Below are positions 1 to 9,167 of a DNA stretch of 36,346 nucleotides, piece by piece; the first letter of the stretch is position 1, and every line of letters begins with the position of its first letter. The DNA lies in NCBI GenBank assembly GCA_022712315.1, contig JALAGS010000088.1, forward strand, positions 1 through 36,346, given 5' to 3'. The translations under genes were made by a program, and so were the position numbers. The notes under the pieces were generated by a model that worked only from the letters and a program-made list of their open reading frames with translations, made no database searches and was not told the origin of the DNA. The stretch is from Sphingobacterium sp. GTDB taxonomy: Bacteria; Bacteroidota; Bacteroidia; Sphingobacteriales; Sphingobacteriaceae.

Positions 1-42
1 AATCTGAACTAGACAAGTCAGATGGGTGAAAAACTAACTACC

Positions 43-70
43 TATGATATTAAGAAAAAGTAATATCATA
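43..70. promoter_or_regulatory. Perfect 10-bp inverted repeat upstream of the ROK gene (candidate operator)
   Basis: The arms tatgatatta (43-52) and taatatcata (61-70) are exact reverse complements separated by 8 nt (agaaaaag). The element ends 54 bp before the ROK start codon and no T-tract follows it, so it is a better operator than terminator candidate. Binding by the adjacent ROK protein (autoregulation) is inference. I see no clear TAnnTTTG -7 box nearby; the closest is ATACTTTG at 69-76, one base out of register. Confidence 0.5.
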
Positions 71-124
71 CTTTGAAAAACACTATAAACCAAATAATTA
101 CGTATCAACAATGTTTAACCAGAT

Positions 125-1288
125 ATGGTCGAAGAGATTTTAAAACATTTGTATTATCGGCCAATGCAACCGATTGCAGATATTGCAGGCTCACTTTCCA
201 AAAGTATCCCTTCTGTTACCAAACAGATCAATGACCTTCTTTCAAAGGGTATTGTCGTCGAGAAGGGGTACGCTGCATCGACAGGTGGGAGAAAAGCCAT
301 GCGATATATGCTAAATGAAGATCTAAACTATACAATAATCAGCCTATCTATCGATCAGTTCTATACAGCAATTACTTTGTCAAACCTTAAAGGTGACATT
401 GTCTCATCATTAGAAAATCTTCCAATTGACCTTAGAGTCCCTAATGCAGCAATTATATTATTGGAAACCATAGATCATTTTGTTTCTTCAAATAATATTG
501 ATTTAAAACAAGTTATCGGTATAGGAATTAGTATGCCTGGCTTTGTTAATTCTGAATCTGGATTAAATGAATCGTATAATAGTGACTCTCCATTATATAA
601 TATAAAGGAACATATCGAACGTAAGTTTAACGTTCCGGCAGTAATCGACAACGATTCACGCTGTGTCGCATGGGCGGAAAAGAAATTTGGTAAAGCTCAG
701 AGTTCTTCACACGCACTCGTCGTCAATTTGAACTGGGGAGTAGGTTTAGGCATCCTGATCAATGACGATATCTTTAAAGGAACTTCGGGATTTGCGGGTG
801 AGTTCAGTCACATTCCTCTTTCGGATGAACTAACATTATGCTCTTGTGGTAAGAGAGGCTGCTTAGAAGTTGAAGCTTCTATCAGTGCGGCCATCCGGAA
901 TATTGAAAAAGACATAAAGAACGGAGAATATTCTATATATGAAAAACTTATAAAGGAATACGATAACAAAGCCGAAGCTCTTATTGAAGCAGTTCAGATT
1001 GGCGATCAGATAGCTATTAATAATATCGGAAAAATTGGATACTTACTTGGCAAGGGAATATCAACATTGATCCATATCCTCAATCCAAACAAAATTATCA
1101 TTAGTGGCCGGGGCGCGGAAATCGGTTATATCCTAGCCCCTCACATTCAAGTGGCCGTGAATGAGTATAGTATTCCAAAAATATCAAAAAAAACGAGTAT
1201 TGAAATTTCAGATTTACATAAAAGAGCACAGCAACTCGGCACAACAGCATTAGTCATTGAAAAATACATCACAAACATAATTAACTAA
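125..1288 (+). CDS. ROK-family transcriptional regulator (NagC/Mlc type)
   Basis: The N terminus (about 5-60) is a winged helix-turn-helix and the rest a ROK sugar-kinase fold. The ROK zinc site is intact: His229 followed by C239-x-C241-G-x-x-G-C246-x-E. Asp177 in IDND matches the ROK active-site region. The phosphate-binding DxGGT motif expected after the HTH is replaced by IDQFYT (76-81), so the protein is probably a sugar-sensing repressor and not a kinase. ATG at 125 is the first start after an in-frame TAA at 116-118, and the length (387 aa) is normal for a ROK repressor. It lies only 23 bp before susC and is probably co-transcribed with it. Its ligand is unknown; a sugar released by the downstream locus is the obvious guess. 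Confidence 0.92.
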   Translation: MVEEILKHLYYRPMQPIADIAGSLSKSIPSVTKQINDLLSKGIVVEKGYAASTGGRKAMRYMLNEDLNYTIISLSIDQFYTAITLSNLKGDIVSSLENLPIDLRVPNAAIILLETIDHFVSSNNIDLKQVIGIGISMPGFVNSESGLNESYNSDSPLYNIKEHIERKFNVPAVIDNDSRCVAWAEKKFGKAQSSSHALVVNLNWGVGLGILINDDIFKGTSGFAGEFSHIPLSDELTLCSCGKRGCLEVEASISAAIRNIEKDIKNGEYSIYEKLIKEYDNKAEALIEAVQIGDQIAINNIGKIGYLLGKGISTLIHILNPNKIIISGRGAEIGYILAPHIQVAVNEYSIPKISKKTSIEISDLHKRAQQLGTTALVIEKYITNIIN

Positions 1289-1311
1289 CGTTTTACACAA
1301 ACACCTAAAAC

Positions 1312-4300
1312 ATGAGTCTATTTTACAAAAAAACTGCAGGATTAGCGTTATGTACACTTTTTAGTGCTACGTCGCTCTACGCGCAGCAAAGCATTTCTGG
1401 AATAGTTTCAGATGCTAATGGACCCGTCTCTGGCGCAACAATTTCTGTCAAAGGGACAACCAGAGGTACGCAAACAGGAGCCAATGGTGCATTTACAATT
1501 CAAGCCACACAAGGTGAAGTCCTACGTGTATCTATTGTCGGATACAAATCCCAAGAAATAACTGTTGGTTCTTCAAAAACGATTAATATCAAATTAACCG
1601 AAGATGCCTCTGCACTAGAAGAAGTTGTTGTAACGGCAATGGGTATTAAACGTGCACCTAAAGAACTTGGTTATGCAATGAGTACAGTTGATTCCAAAGA
1701 ATTAACAAAAACAGGCTCTCCTAACTTTGCTGGGGCACTATATGGAAAAGCGCCGGGTGTACGCATTTCTGCGGCACCTGGAGGAGCTACTTCGGGTATT
1801 AACATCAACATTCGTGGTACAAACTCAATTACCGGAAACTCACAACCTTTGGTTATTATTGACGGAGTTCCGATGCGACAAACATCTTTCAACAATTCTG
1901 ATTACTGGGGTGACCAGCGGGCTAGAGGGAATGGATTAGAAGACCTCAATCCGGAGGATATCGAGAATATCAGTATCTTAAAAGGTGCTTCTGCAGCAGC
2001 ATTATATGGTTCTGAGGCAATGAATGGGGTTGTCTTAGTGACAACTAAATCTGGAAAAGCTGGAAAGGGATTTACAATTGATTTCAATGCGACATACACA
2101 CATGATCAAATAGCTTATTTACCTAATTTCCAAGATGTGAGAGGCCCTGGATATTCAAAAGCTTACCAAGATGATAAACAATCAGACGACATGTTTCAAT
2201 ATTATGGAAGTAATCTTGCCGTCAATGGTGTCAATAGGGGTGTCATGAATTCAACGGTCAATTTCGGTCCTTTATTCGATGGTAAAGATATCATCTCTTG
2301 GGATGGTAAAGTTCGCCCATACTCTGCTCAAAACTCATATAATAAATTTTTTAACAATCCCAACAATAGTATTTTCAATTTAGCAATTGGCAATACATCA
2401 GAAAATTCGAATATTAGGTTCTCTTTGACTCGTCAAGACAACCAAATGACTGCGTTAGAATCTTATAATAAGAAAAACATTGCCAATTTAAATGCAAGTT
2501 TTACTTTGTGGAAAAATTTCAAAAATGACGTTGTTGTAAATTTCATTAATCAGCATACACATAATAGACCATTTTTGACAGACCGTCTAATTAACAACTT
2601 TGGCGGGATGATTTCCACATTTGACAATCCGGAATGGTACTTCGGCAAATATCAGACTAGTCTAGGATATAAATATGTAATTGATGCAGCAGACGCTCAA
2701 AGCTTAACCCCAGCGGAAAATATACGTTATAATGGATACCGTGGCGATGTTTTGGAATATGTCTGGAATTCTAAAGCAAAACAATATGATGAATACTCAA
2801 ATCGCTTAATTGGATCCTATACTGCAACTTGGAGTGTCACCAATGATCTATCATTACGAGCACGTGTTTCAGCAGACGTCACCTCCTTAAAGACCGAAGA
2901 TAAGCAACCTAACGAAAAACCTTTATTATTTGGTAACTCTGGATTTTTCTCATTAGGAAATCAAAATGCAAATATCTATTATACCGATTTATTAGCTACT
3001 TATAACAAAAAAATAAATAACGACATTAAAATAGGTGTTGTTGGCGGTTATACAGCTACAAGGTCGGAAGACGTCTATGTTCAAAATCAAACAGAAGGTG
3101 GATTGACGGTGAGAAACTGGTATGATGTCAATGCAACTTTAAATTTAGCAACGAGAAACGACAAGTACAATTATAGAAACCGCATGCTAAGAGATGCATT
3201 ATTTGGAACTGTCAATTTCAACCTTAAAGAATTTTGGAACGTAGAAGGAACATTACGTAGAGAACGGATTTCGACCATGCGTCCAGATAATAATGTGCTT
3301 TATTATCCGTCAGTAAATTCAAGTTTGATTCTTTCTGATGCTTTCCATTTACCAGAGTTCTTCAACTATGCAAAGCTTCGTGGTTCTTGGGGGATTGTAG
3401 GTAACTATCCTGATATTTATAAGAGCGCATTGTCTTACACACAAAAGACTTTGGGATCACAAGTTGACGGTGGTGCATCTGTTATATACACAACAGTGCC
3501 AACAACAGAATTTGGAAATGAAAATATCAAACCAGAAACTAAAAATGAGATAGAATTTGGTTTAGAAACAAGAATGTTGAATGGACGATTAGGATTTGAC
3601 ATTACCTATTATAATGGGTTGATTAAAGATCAAATTTTGAATTATACATTACCAATCAGCACGGGCTCCAACTCAATTCTTGCCAATGTGGGTACACTGA
3701 GAAATACAGGTTGGGAGTTTGCAATCAACGGAACACCGATTCAAAAAGAGAACTTTAAATGGTCTACTACGTTGAATTTTTCTATGAATAAAAATGTCGT
3801 CAAAGAATTACCTGGTAATACGGGAACATTATTATTGAGAGATTATGACGGTAACGCTGCTCAGCTTGTAGCCAACGTAGGACAATCTATGGGTGATATT
3901 ATGGTTCGCCCTATTAAAACAGATGAAAACGGCAATAAAATCGTCTCTGCTAATGGTATGTACGAAATCGATGGAGACCGTTGGATAAAAGCCGGAAATG
4001 CTATGCCAAAAGCAGTAGGAGGATTCATTAACAATTTCAGCTATAAAAATTTCAATTTAGATGTTTTGATGGATTTTAGACTTGGAGGCAGTGTCATGCC
4101 AACTGGTATAAATTGGATGACAAGCCGAGGTCTAACAGAAGAAAGTTTGAATTACATGGATGCGGCACATGGTGGGCTAAGCTACTATCAGACAAAAGAT
4201 GCAAGCGGCAATATCATCGGCGTCGCTACGAGCGGCAATACTGGTCCTAATGGTGAAACCGTTTACCACGATGGTATGTTAATGGACGGAAAACTTGCTG

Positions 4301-4659
4301 ATGGGACAAATAACAGTAATATTATTTCTCAAGCGACCTACTATAATGGTACTTACAATTGGGGAGGGCCGCAATATTCTCAATCAAGATATGAACTCTA
4401 TGTTCAAAAGAATAATTACATAAAAATGCGTGAGATTTCGCTAGGCTATCGTTTACCTGCATCTGTAGCATCTAAGCTAAAAGCAAAAAATATACAGCTC
4501 TCAGCATTTGGTCGGAATCTATTCTTCATTTACAGATCGATTAAAGATATTGATCCCGAACAAATGACAGGTGGTTCCAACTGGATCAATAACGTTTCTA
4601 ATGCAGGTACATCACCGGCAACAAGAACCTATGGTTTAATGCTACGTGCTAGCTTCTAA
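1312..4659 (+). CDS. SusC/RagA-family TonB-linked outer membrane transporter
   Basis: This is the outer-membrane barrel that imports oligosaccharides in partnership with a SusD lipoprotein, powered by TonB. A signal peptide ends near residue 25 (LYAQQ). A carboxypeptidase-regulatory-like domain follows (about 27-110), then the linker EEVVVTAMG, the plug (about 115-240, with the family-typical VIIDGVPM and SILKGASAAALYG) and a barrel running to a C-terminal phenylalanine. The length of 1115 aa is typical and there is no N-terminal STN domain, so no direct anti-sigma signalling is expected. It is followed by susD after 11 bp. Substrate cannot be read from the sequence; the fucosidase downstream suggests a fucosylated glycan. 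Confidence 0.96.
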   Translation: MSLFYKKTAGLALCTLFSATSLYAQQSISGIVSDANGPVSGATISVKGTTRGTQTGANGAFTIQATQGEVLRVSIVGYKSQEITVGSSKTINIKLTEDASALEEVVVTAMGIKRAPKELGYAMSTVDSKELTKTGSPNFAGALYGKAPGVRISAAPGGATSGININIRGTNSITGNSQPLVIIDGVPMRQTSFNNSDYWGDQRARGNGLEDLNPEDIENISILKGASAAALYGSEAMNGVVLVTTKSGKAGKGFTIDFNATYTHDQIAYLPNFQDVRGPGYSKAYQDDKQSDDMFQYYGSNLAVNGVNRGVMNSTVNFGPLFDGKDIISWDGKVRPYSAQNSYNKFFNNPNNSIFNLAIGNTSENSNIRFSLTRQDNQMTALESYNKKNIANLNASFTLWKNFKNDVVVNFINQHTHNRPFLTDRLINNFGGMISTFDNPEWYFGKYQTSLGYKYVIDAADAQSLTPAENIRYNGYRGDVLEYVWNSKAKQYDEYSNRLIGSYTATWSVTNDLSLRARVSADVTSLKTEDKQPNEKPLLFGNSGFFSLGNQNANIYYTDLLATYNKKINNDIKIGVVGGYTATRSEDVYVQNQTEGGLTVRNWYDVNATLNLATRNDKYNYRNRMLRDALFGTVNFNLKEFWNVEGTLRRERISTMRPDNNVLYYPSVNSSLILSDAFHLPEFFNYAKLRGSWGIVGNYPDIYKSALSYTQKTLGSQVDGGASVIYTTVPTTEFGNENIKPETKNEIEFGLETRMLNGRLGFDITYYNGLIKDQILNYTLPISTGSNSILANVGTLRNTGWEFAINGTPIQKENFKWSTTLNFSMNKNVVKELPGNTGTLLLRDYDGNAAQLVANVGQSMGDIMVRPIKTDENGNKIVSANGMYEIDGDRWIKAGNAMPKAVGGFINNFSYKNFNLDVLMDFRLGGSVMPTGINWMTSRGLTEESLNYMDAAHGGLSYYQTKDASGNIIGVATSGNTGPNGETVYHDGMLMDGKLADGTNNSNIISQATYYNGTYNWGGPQYSQSRYELYVQKNNYIKMREISLGYRLPASVASKLKAKNIQLSAFGRNLFFIYRSIKDIDPEQMTGGSNWINNVSNAGTSPATRTYGLMLRASF

Positions 4660-4670
4660 ATTTTACGACA

Positions 4671-6251
4671 ATGAAAAAACAACTTTTTATTTGTGGCCTA
4701 CTGGCAGCATCCATATCGACAATAACATCTTGTAAAAAAGATTCATTTGGAGAATATTATGAAAATCCGGGTAAAGTTTCTGAGTCTACGCCAGAAAAGC
4801 AATTTACAGGAATGATCTATGACTTTAGAGCATTAATTATTCCAACATATGGAAATTATTTTATCACATTACGTCCAACTATTAATTTATATATCCAGAA
4901 TCTAGGATCAATAAATCAAGCCAACCAATTAGTTCCAGGCTCTGCAGCAATCGAAGAACGTTGGAACAAATATTACGCGGGCTTAGCACAATATAAAGAA
5001 TTTGTCCGCCTATATGATGCATTGAGTGATGCAGACAAAACTCAAAAACGTTCAATGGCTTTGGCGGCTAAGATTTTATTCTACGACCAAACACAACAAA
5101 TGGTAGATTTGGTTGGTGACATCCCTTGGACAGAAGCTGGTAAACTAATGGGAAATGGTGGAGATTATACAATTTCTTATCCGAAATATGATAAAGCTGA
5201 GGATATCTACACAACTATGCTAGATGACTTAAAAGCGATCAGTACCGAACTTAATTCCATAACTGTTCCACAAACTTTTGCATCTACCTTTAAAACGCAG
5301 GATTTAATTAATAATGGTGATCTTACTTTATGGAAAAAATACTGTAATTCACTTCGTTTGAGAATGTTGACGCGCGTGTCTGAAAATCCTCAATTTTCTG
5401 CAAGGGCAACCACGGAACTAGCTCAAATCGTAGAAAACCAAACAACTTTTCCACTTATTCTAACAAATAGTGAAAATGCACAATTGGATATTTTCAATAC
5501 AAGTTCAGACATCAAATCCGAGGATATAAAAGGTGCTTTTGAAACTGATGGCTGGTATTCGAACATAGCAAGTAAGTATATGATCGATGAAATGAATAAA
5601 ATCAGCGATCCAAGACGCCAGCTATTATTTGAAACTGGATCAACTGCGAACGGTGTATACATCGGTCTTGATCAAAGTGCTTCTTCTGCAGAACAAAATA
5701 TTTTAGTCAGAGGCACAACGTTAAGTTTCTTACATCGTAACACAATTTCACGTAACAGATTTCTTCCTGGTCTGTTGGTCACTGCATCGGAAGTTAATTT
5801 TCTCCTAGCGGAATACTATAGCAGGCGTAATAACAATGCAGCAGCTAAAACCGTATTCGAAACAGCACTCAAAGAATCTGTTGATTTGTATACGAAAATT
5901 AGTCAGAAAAGTGACGACGCTACTATCGCTAAAGCTGCAGTACCTACTGCAAAGCAAATCACTGATTTCGTAGCCGCTGTAAATTGGGATAATGTGTCGA
6001 ATAAGATCCAATTGATCGCAACGCAAAAATGGCTGCATTTCAACCTGTTTCAGGCTGTACAAAATTGGTCAGAGCAACGTCGTTTGGACTATCCGAAGTT
6101 TACCATCCCTACTTTTACTACCGATAGACAGAAAACTGTTCCTGTTAGGTTGACTTTGCCACAAGCAGAAGCAACATACAATGCAAAAAATTATGAGGAA
6201 GTAAAAAGTAAAGATACGCCAGACACCAAACTTTTCTGGGACGTAAACTAA
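4671..6251 (+). CDS. SusD/RagB-family surface glycan-binding lipoprotein (SusD-like_2 type)
   Basis: A lipoprotein signal (lipobox ITSC, Cys21, followed by KKD) places it at the outer membrane, where it should cap the barrel of the SusC protein encoded 11 bp upstream. The pattern GDIPWTEA, YDKAEDIY, the DPRR segment and FLLAEYYSR fits the divergent SusD-like_2 branch better than classic SusD, and the C terminus lacks the canonical NPGY end. At 526 aa it is the expected size. A strong intrinsic terminator follows 24 bp after the stop codon, so the ROK-susC-susD transcript probably ends largely here. Confidence 0.92.
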   Translation: MKKQLFICGLLAASISTITSCKKDSFGEYYENPGKVSESTPEKQFTGMIYDFRALIIPTYGNYFITLRPTINLYIQNLGSINQANQLVPGSAAIEERWNKYYAGLAQYKEFVRLYDALSDADKTQKRSMALAAKILFYDQTQQMVDLVGDIPWTEAGKLMGNGGDYTISYPKYDKAEDIYTTMLDDLKAISTELNSITVPQTFASTFKTQDLINNGDLTLWKKYCNSLRLRMLTRVSENPQFSARATTELAQIVENQTTFPLILTNSENAQLDIFNTSSDIKSEDIKGAFETDGWYSNIASKYMIDEMNKISDPRRQLLFETGSTANGVYIGLDQSASSAEQNILVRGTTLSFLHRNTISRNRFLPGLLVTASEVNFLLAEYYSRRNNNAAAKTVFETALKESVDLYTKISQKSDDATIAKAAVPTAKQITDFVAAVNWDNVSNKIQLIATQKWLHFNLFQAVQNWSEQRRLDYPKFTIPTFTTDRQKTVPVRLTLPQAEATYNAKNYEEVKSKDTPDTKLFWDVN

Positions 6252-6275
6252 ACATATTAAACTACATCTATCTAT

Positions 6276-6305
6276 AAGAAGGCCACCTAAGGTGGCCTTC
6301 TTTTT
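6276..6305 (+). terminator. Rho-independent terminator after susD
   Basis: A 12-bp perfect stem (aagaaggccacc / ggtggccttctt) with a TAA loop is followed by a T-rich tail (tttat). It lies between susD and the fucosidase, only 22 nt before the fucosidase ATG. Confidence 0.9.
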
Positions 6306-6327
6306 ATCATTTTCATTATCTTTAGAA

Positions 6328-7764
6328 ATGCAAACACTAAAAACCATTATATCCACCGCGCTGATCGCTTCAAGCACAATGCTAGCGTTTGGCCAAGCAC
6401 ACAACGTATCTAATGGCTATCAAAAGCCAACAGATCCCTTAGTGATAGAAAATCTCGAACAATGGCAAGATATGAAGTTTGGTCTTTTCATGCACTGGGG
6501 AACCTACAGCCAATGGGGAATCGTAGAAAGCTGGAGCATCTGTCCTGAAGATGAAGGTTGGACCCAGCGCAAACCCGAACATGGTAAAACCTATTTCGAA
6601 TACCTCAAGAACTACGAAAATCTACAGACAACCTTTAATCCAACAGATTTTAATCCACAAAAATGGGCCGACGCTGCAAAAGCTGCCGGTATGAAATATG
6701 TCGTCTTTACGACTAAACACCACGATGGATTTGCAATGTTCGATACCAAAGAGTCGGATTATAAAATCACCTCATCTAAAACGCCATTTTCCACAAACCC
6801 AAAGGCAAATGTAACCAAAGAGATCTTCAACACCTTCCGCAATGACGGATTTAAAATTGGCGCCTATTTCTCCAAACCGGACTGGCACTCTGACTATTAC
6901 TGGTGGTCATACTTTCCGCCAAAAGATAGAAATGTAAATTATGATCCTAAAAAATATCCGGATCGCTGGCAAAAATTCAAAGATTTTACCTACAATCAAA
7001 TCAACGAGCTGACTTCCGAATATGGCAAAGTCGATATCCTTTGGTTGGATGGCGGACAGGTTCGTCCCCTTGAGACAGTCGATAAATCTGTTGACTGGCA
7101 ACAGACCATCAAAATGGACCAAAATATTGACATGGACCGCATCGGCGGAATGGCAAGAAAAAATCAACCTGGTATTATCGTCGTTGACCGTACTGTTCCC
7201 GGGAACTGGGAAAATTATGTGACACCTGAGCAAGCGATTCCTGAACATCCTTTGGATATCCCCTGGGAAAGTTGTATTACCATGGGAAATTCGTTCAGCT
7301 ACGTTCCCAACGATCAATACAAACCGACCAAAAAGATTGTTGAAACATTGGTAAAAATCATTTCTCGCGGCGGAAACTATCTTTTGAATATAGCGCCCGG
7401 TCCTACCGGAGATTACGACCAGGCTGCATACGACCGCTTGAACGAACTAGCTGCTTGGATGAAAATCAACCAAACGGCTGTATTTGCAACACGTACGATT
7501 GCACCTTATCACCAAGGTGACTATTATTACACCAGAAGCAAAGACAGTAAAGTGGTCAATGTTTTCCATCTTTCTGAAGGAGATGCCTACCAGCAGCCCA
7601 ATGAATACGTCTTTCAGGTACCGGATAATTTCAGCGTAAAAAAGATTGCTATCCTAGGCCATAAAGGCAAATTGGACTGGTCTCAACGCGGTAATCAAAT
7701 TACCTTGAGAAGTCCTAGTACAAGATTTAATTATGCCACAGCAATTCAATTGCAAAGCAAATAA
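6328..7764 (+). CDS. GH29 alpha-L-fucosidase, exported
   Basis: This retaining alpha-L-fucosidase would remove terminal fucose from glycans in the periplasm. A signal peptide (cleavage near AFGQA, about residue 22) is followed by the GH29 barrel: FGLFMHWGTYSQWG, the TKHHDGF motif, and WLDGG with the probable nucleophile Asp241. The general acid/base, which varies in this family, cannot be assigned by eye. The start is ATG 6328 and not the upstream in-frame GTG at 6292, because that GTG lies inside the terminator hairpin and would put 12 extra residues before the signal peptide. The protein is 478 aa. Expression must come from read-through or from a promoter overlapping the susD 3' region. A 13-bp hairpin follows the stop codon. 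Confidence 0.95.
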   Translation: MQTLKTIISTALIASSTMLAFGQAHNVSNGYQKPTDPLVIENLEQWQDMKFGLFMHWGTYSQWGIVESWSICPEDEGWTQRKPEHGKTYFEYLKNYENLQTTFNPTDFNPQKWADAAKAAGMKYVVFTTKHHDGFAMFDTKESDYKITSSKTPFSTNPKANVTKEIFNTFRNDGFKIGAYFSKPDWHSDYYWWSYFPPKDRNVNYDPKKYPDRWQKFKDFTYNQINELTSEYGKVDILWLDGGQVRPLETVDKSVDWQQTIKMDQNIDMDRIGGMARKNQPGIIVVDRTVPGNWENYVTPEQAIPEHPLDIPWESCITMGNSFSYVPNDQYKPTKKIVETLVKIISRGGNYLLNIAPGPTGDYDQAAYDRLNELAAWMKINQTAVFATRTIAPYHQGDYYYTRSKDSKVVNVFHLSEGDAYQQPNEYVFQVPDNFSVKKIAILGHKGKLDWSQRGNQITLRSPSTRFNYATAIQLQSK

Positions 7765-7768
7765 GACA

Positions 7769-7799
7769 AATTGCCGTTGGAAATAATCCAACGGCAATT
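7769..7799 (+). terminator. 13-bp perfect stem-loop after the fucosidase gene
   Basis: The arms aattgccgttgga and tccaacggcaatt flank the loop aataa, 4 bp after the stop codon. No T-tract follows (gacgattc), so it may be a 3'-end-stabilising hairpin or a weak terminator. The remaining intergenic sequence to 7925 shows no other clear structure, apart from a weak CG-centred site at 7896-7909. Confidence 0.6.
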
Positions 7800-7925
7800 G
7801 ACGATTCAAAGAACTATAGACACTCCTAATAAAGGTGTCAATCTACCAACATCCGAGCCGCTACGCTTCTTTTCTAAAAAAATAAGAATAAACTCACTAT
7901 CCGGTTTTTAAAACCTTAAATTCCA

Positions 7926-8960
7926 ATGAAAAAAATCGCCCTATTTTCAACATTACTAACACTAATACTATCTTCATGCACAACCTATAAACCGCAAATC
8001 GTCCAATCAGAACAGATTTTCCAAGCAGGACAGGTTCCCTTCAAACAATGCCATGCATCCACCATCCAACCCATCGGAAAAGACAGCTTATTAGCGGCCT
8101 GGTTTGGCGGCACGCATGAATCTAATCCCGACGTCGTTATCTGGGGTTCCCTGTACAGCCATGGACAATGGCGGGCTCCTATACAGATTGCAGACGGCAT
8201 ACTTAGTGACACGCGTTATCCGACCTGGAATCCTGTTCTCTATCAATATCCAAACAGTGACACCCTCTCTTTATATTACAAAATAGGCCCCAACCCCAGA
8301 GAATGGAAGGGCTATGTCAAATACTCGCTAGACAAGGGAAATAGTTGGTCGGCATCGCAGCAATTGCCTGAAGGTATATTGGGACCTATCAAGAATAAAC
8401 CACTCACCTTGGCAAACGGGCTGTTGCTCTCCCCATCCAGCACGGAGTCCAAAGAAGAAATCTGGAAAGCACACCTGGAAATCAGCCGAGATCATGGCAA
8501 CTCCTGGTCCGTCAGCGCAATAAGCCCCGACACGACTATACAGGTTATTCAACCAAGTGTGATCCAGCATGCAGACGAACGCATTCAGGTGCTCTGCCGA
8601 AGTAAAGAAAATAAGGTGATGGCTGCGTTTTCGACAGATCAAGGCCTCACCTGGGGACCGTGGCAAGCAACAAACCTGCTTAATCCCAATTCAGCCACCG
8701 ATGCCATCCGTTTAAAGAATGGCTTATTGATGATCGTCTTCAATCCAGCCATCGCTGGCAACGACTGGTGGGAAGGCCGTACTAAACTTCATGTCGCCAT
8801 ATCGAAGGATGGCTTACAATGGAAAGATGTCCTAACACTCGAAGACGGGGTAAAAAACGATGAATATTCATATCCAACAATTATCCAGGATGCAAAAGGC
8901 CTAATTCATATTACTTATACCTGGAATAGAAAAAGCATTAAGCATATTGTGCTTAAATAA
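7926..8960 (+). CDS. Sialidase-fold (BNR/Asp-box beta-propeller) lipoprotein, putative exo-glycosidase
   Basis: A lipoprotein signal peptide (LSSC, Cys18) is followed by a six-bladed-propeller type sequence with Asp boxes S-x-D-x-G-x-x-W at about 134-141, 187-194 and 236-243 and a degenerate one near 295. The N-terminal WFGGTHE, YPTWNPVL and GPIKNKPL segments fit the large BNR_2 group usually labelled exo-alpha-sialidase. I do not find the FRIP/RIP arginine motif of true sialidases, so sialic acid specificity is unproven. It follows the fucosidase in the same direction after 161 bp and may share its transcript. It could act on another terminal sugar; the fold assignment is solid and the substrate is not. 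Confidence 0.85.
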   Translation: MKKIALFSTLLTLILSSCTTYKPQIVQSEQIFQAGQVPFKQCHASTIQPIGKDSLLAAWFGGTHESNPDVVIWGSLYSHGQWRAPIQIADGILSDTRYPTWNPVLYQYPNSDTLSLYYKIGPNPREWKGYVKYSLDKGNSWSASQQLPEGILGPIKNKPLTLANGLLLSPSSTESKEEIWKAHLEISRDHGNSWSVSAISPDTTIQVIQPSVIQHADERIQVLCRSKENKVMAAFSTDQGLTWGPWQATNLLNPNSATDAIRLKNGLLMIVFNPAIAGNDWWEGRTKLHVAISKDGLQWKDVLTLEDGVKNDEYSYPTIIQDAKGLIHITYTWNRKSIKHIVLK

Positions 8961-9117
8961 AATCGCTCGAACTAATACCGTATAAATAGATCTAAAATAG
9001 TGATCTATCTATCATCAGGCTAATTAAAAAAGAGGATCCCCAAAAAACAACGTCTTATTCCGTGGGTGTCGAGTAATTGAAATGGTATAAGAGCCGATAC
9101 CATTAAATGGAACAAGA
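8961..9117. other. Convergent intergenic region with two inverted repeats
   Basis: This lies between the 3' ends of the BNR gene (+) and the GH3 gene (-). It holds a 7-bp inverted repeat (atagatc 8986-8992 / gatctat 9002-9008) and an 8-bp one (aatggtat 9081-9088 / ataccatt 9097-9104, 8-nt spacer). Neither has a T-tract. I see no gene here. Confidence 0.5.
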
Positions 9118-9142
9118 AAGGCAGTCCAAATTGGACTGCCTT
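9118..9142 (-). terminator. Terminator of the GH3 gene
   Basis: The self-complementary aaggcagtccaa/ttggactgcctt hairpin lies 26 bp past the GH3 stop codon. On the minus strand it is followed by a T-rich stretch (tttcttgtt); on the plus strand by ttattta, so it may work in both directions. Confidence 0.75.
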
Positions 9143-9167
9143 ATTTAGTATAATTTGTGGTTTAGGA

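Noticed and set aside
6292..6327. GTG start at 6292 for the fucosidase
   Set aside because: It lies inside the terminator stem and adds residues ahead of a good signal peptide; ATG 6328 is preferred.
7896..7909. ACTATCCGGTTTTT as another LacI-type site before the BNR gene
   Set aside because: Only four of seven dyad positions pair, and it does not match the stronger sites well.
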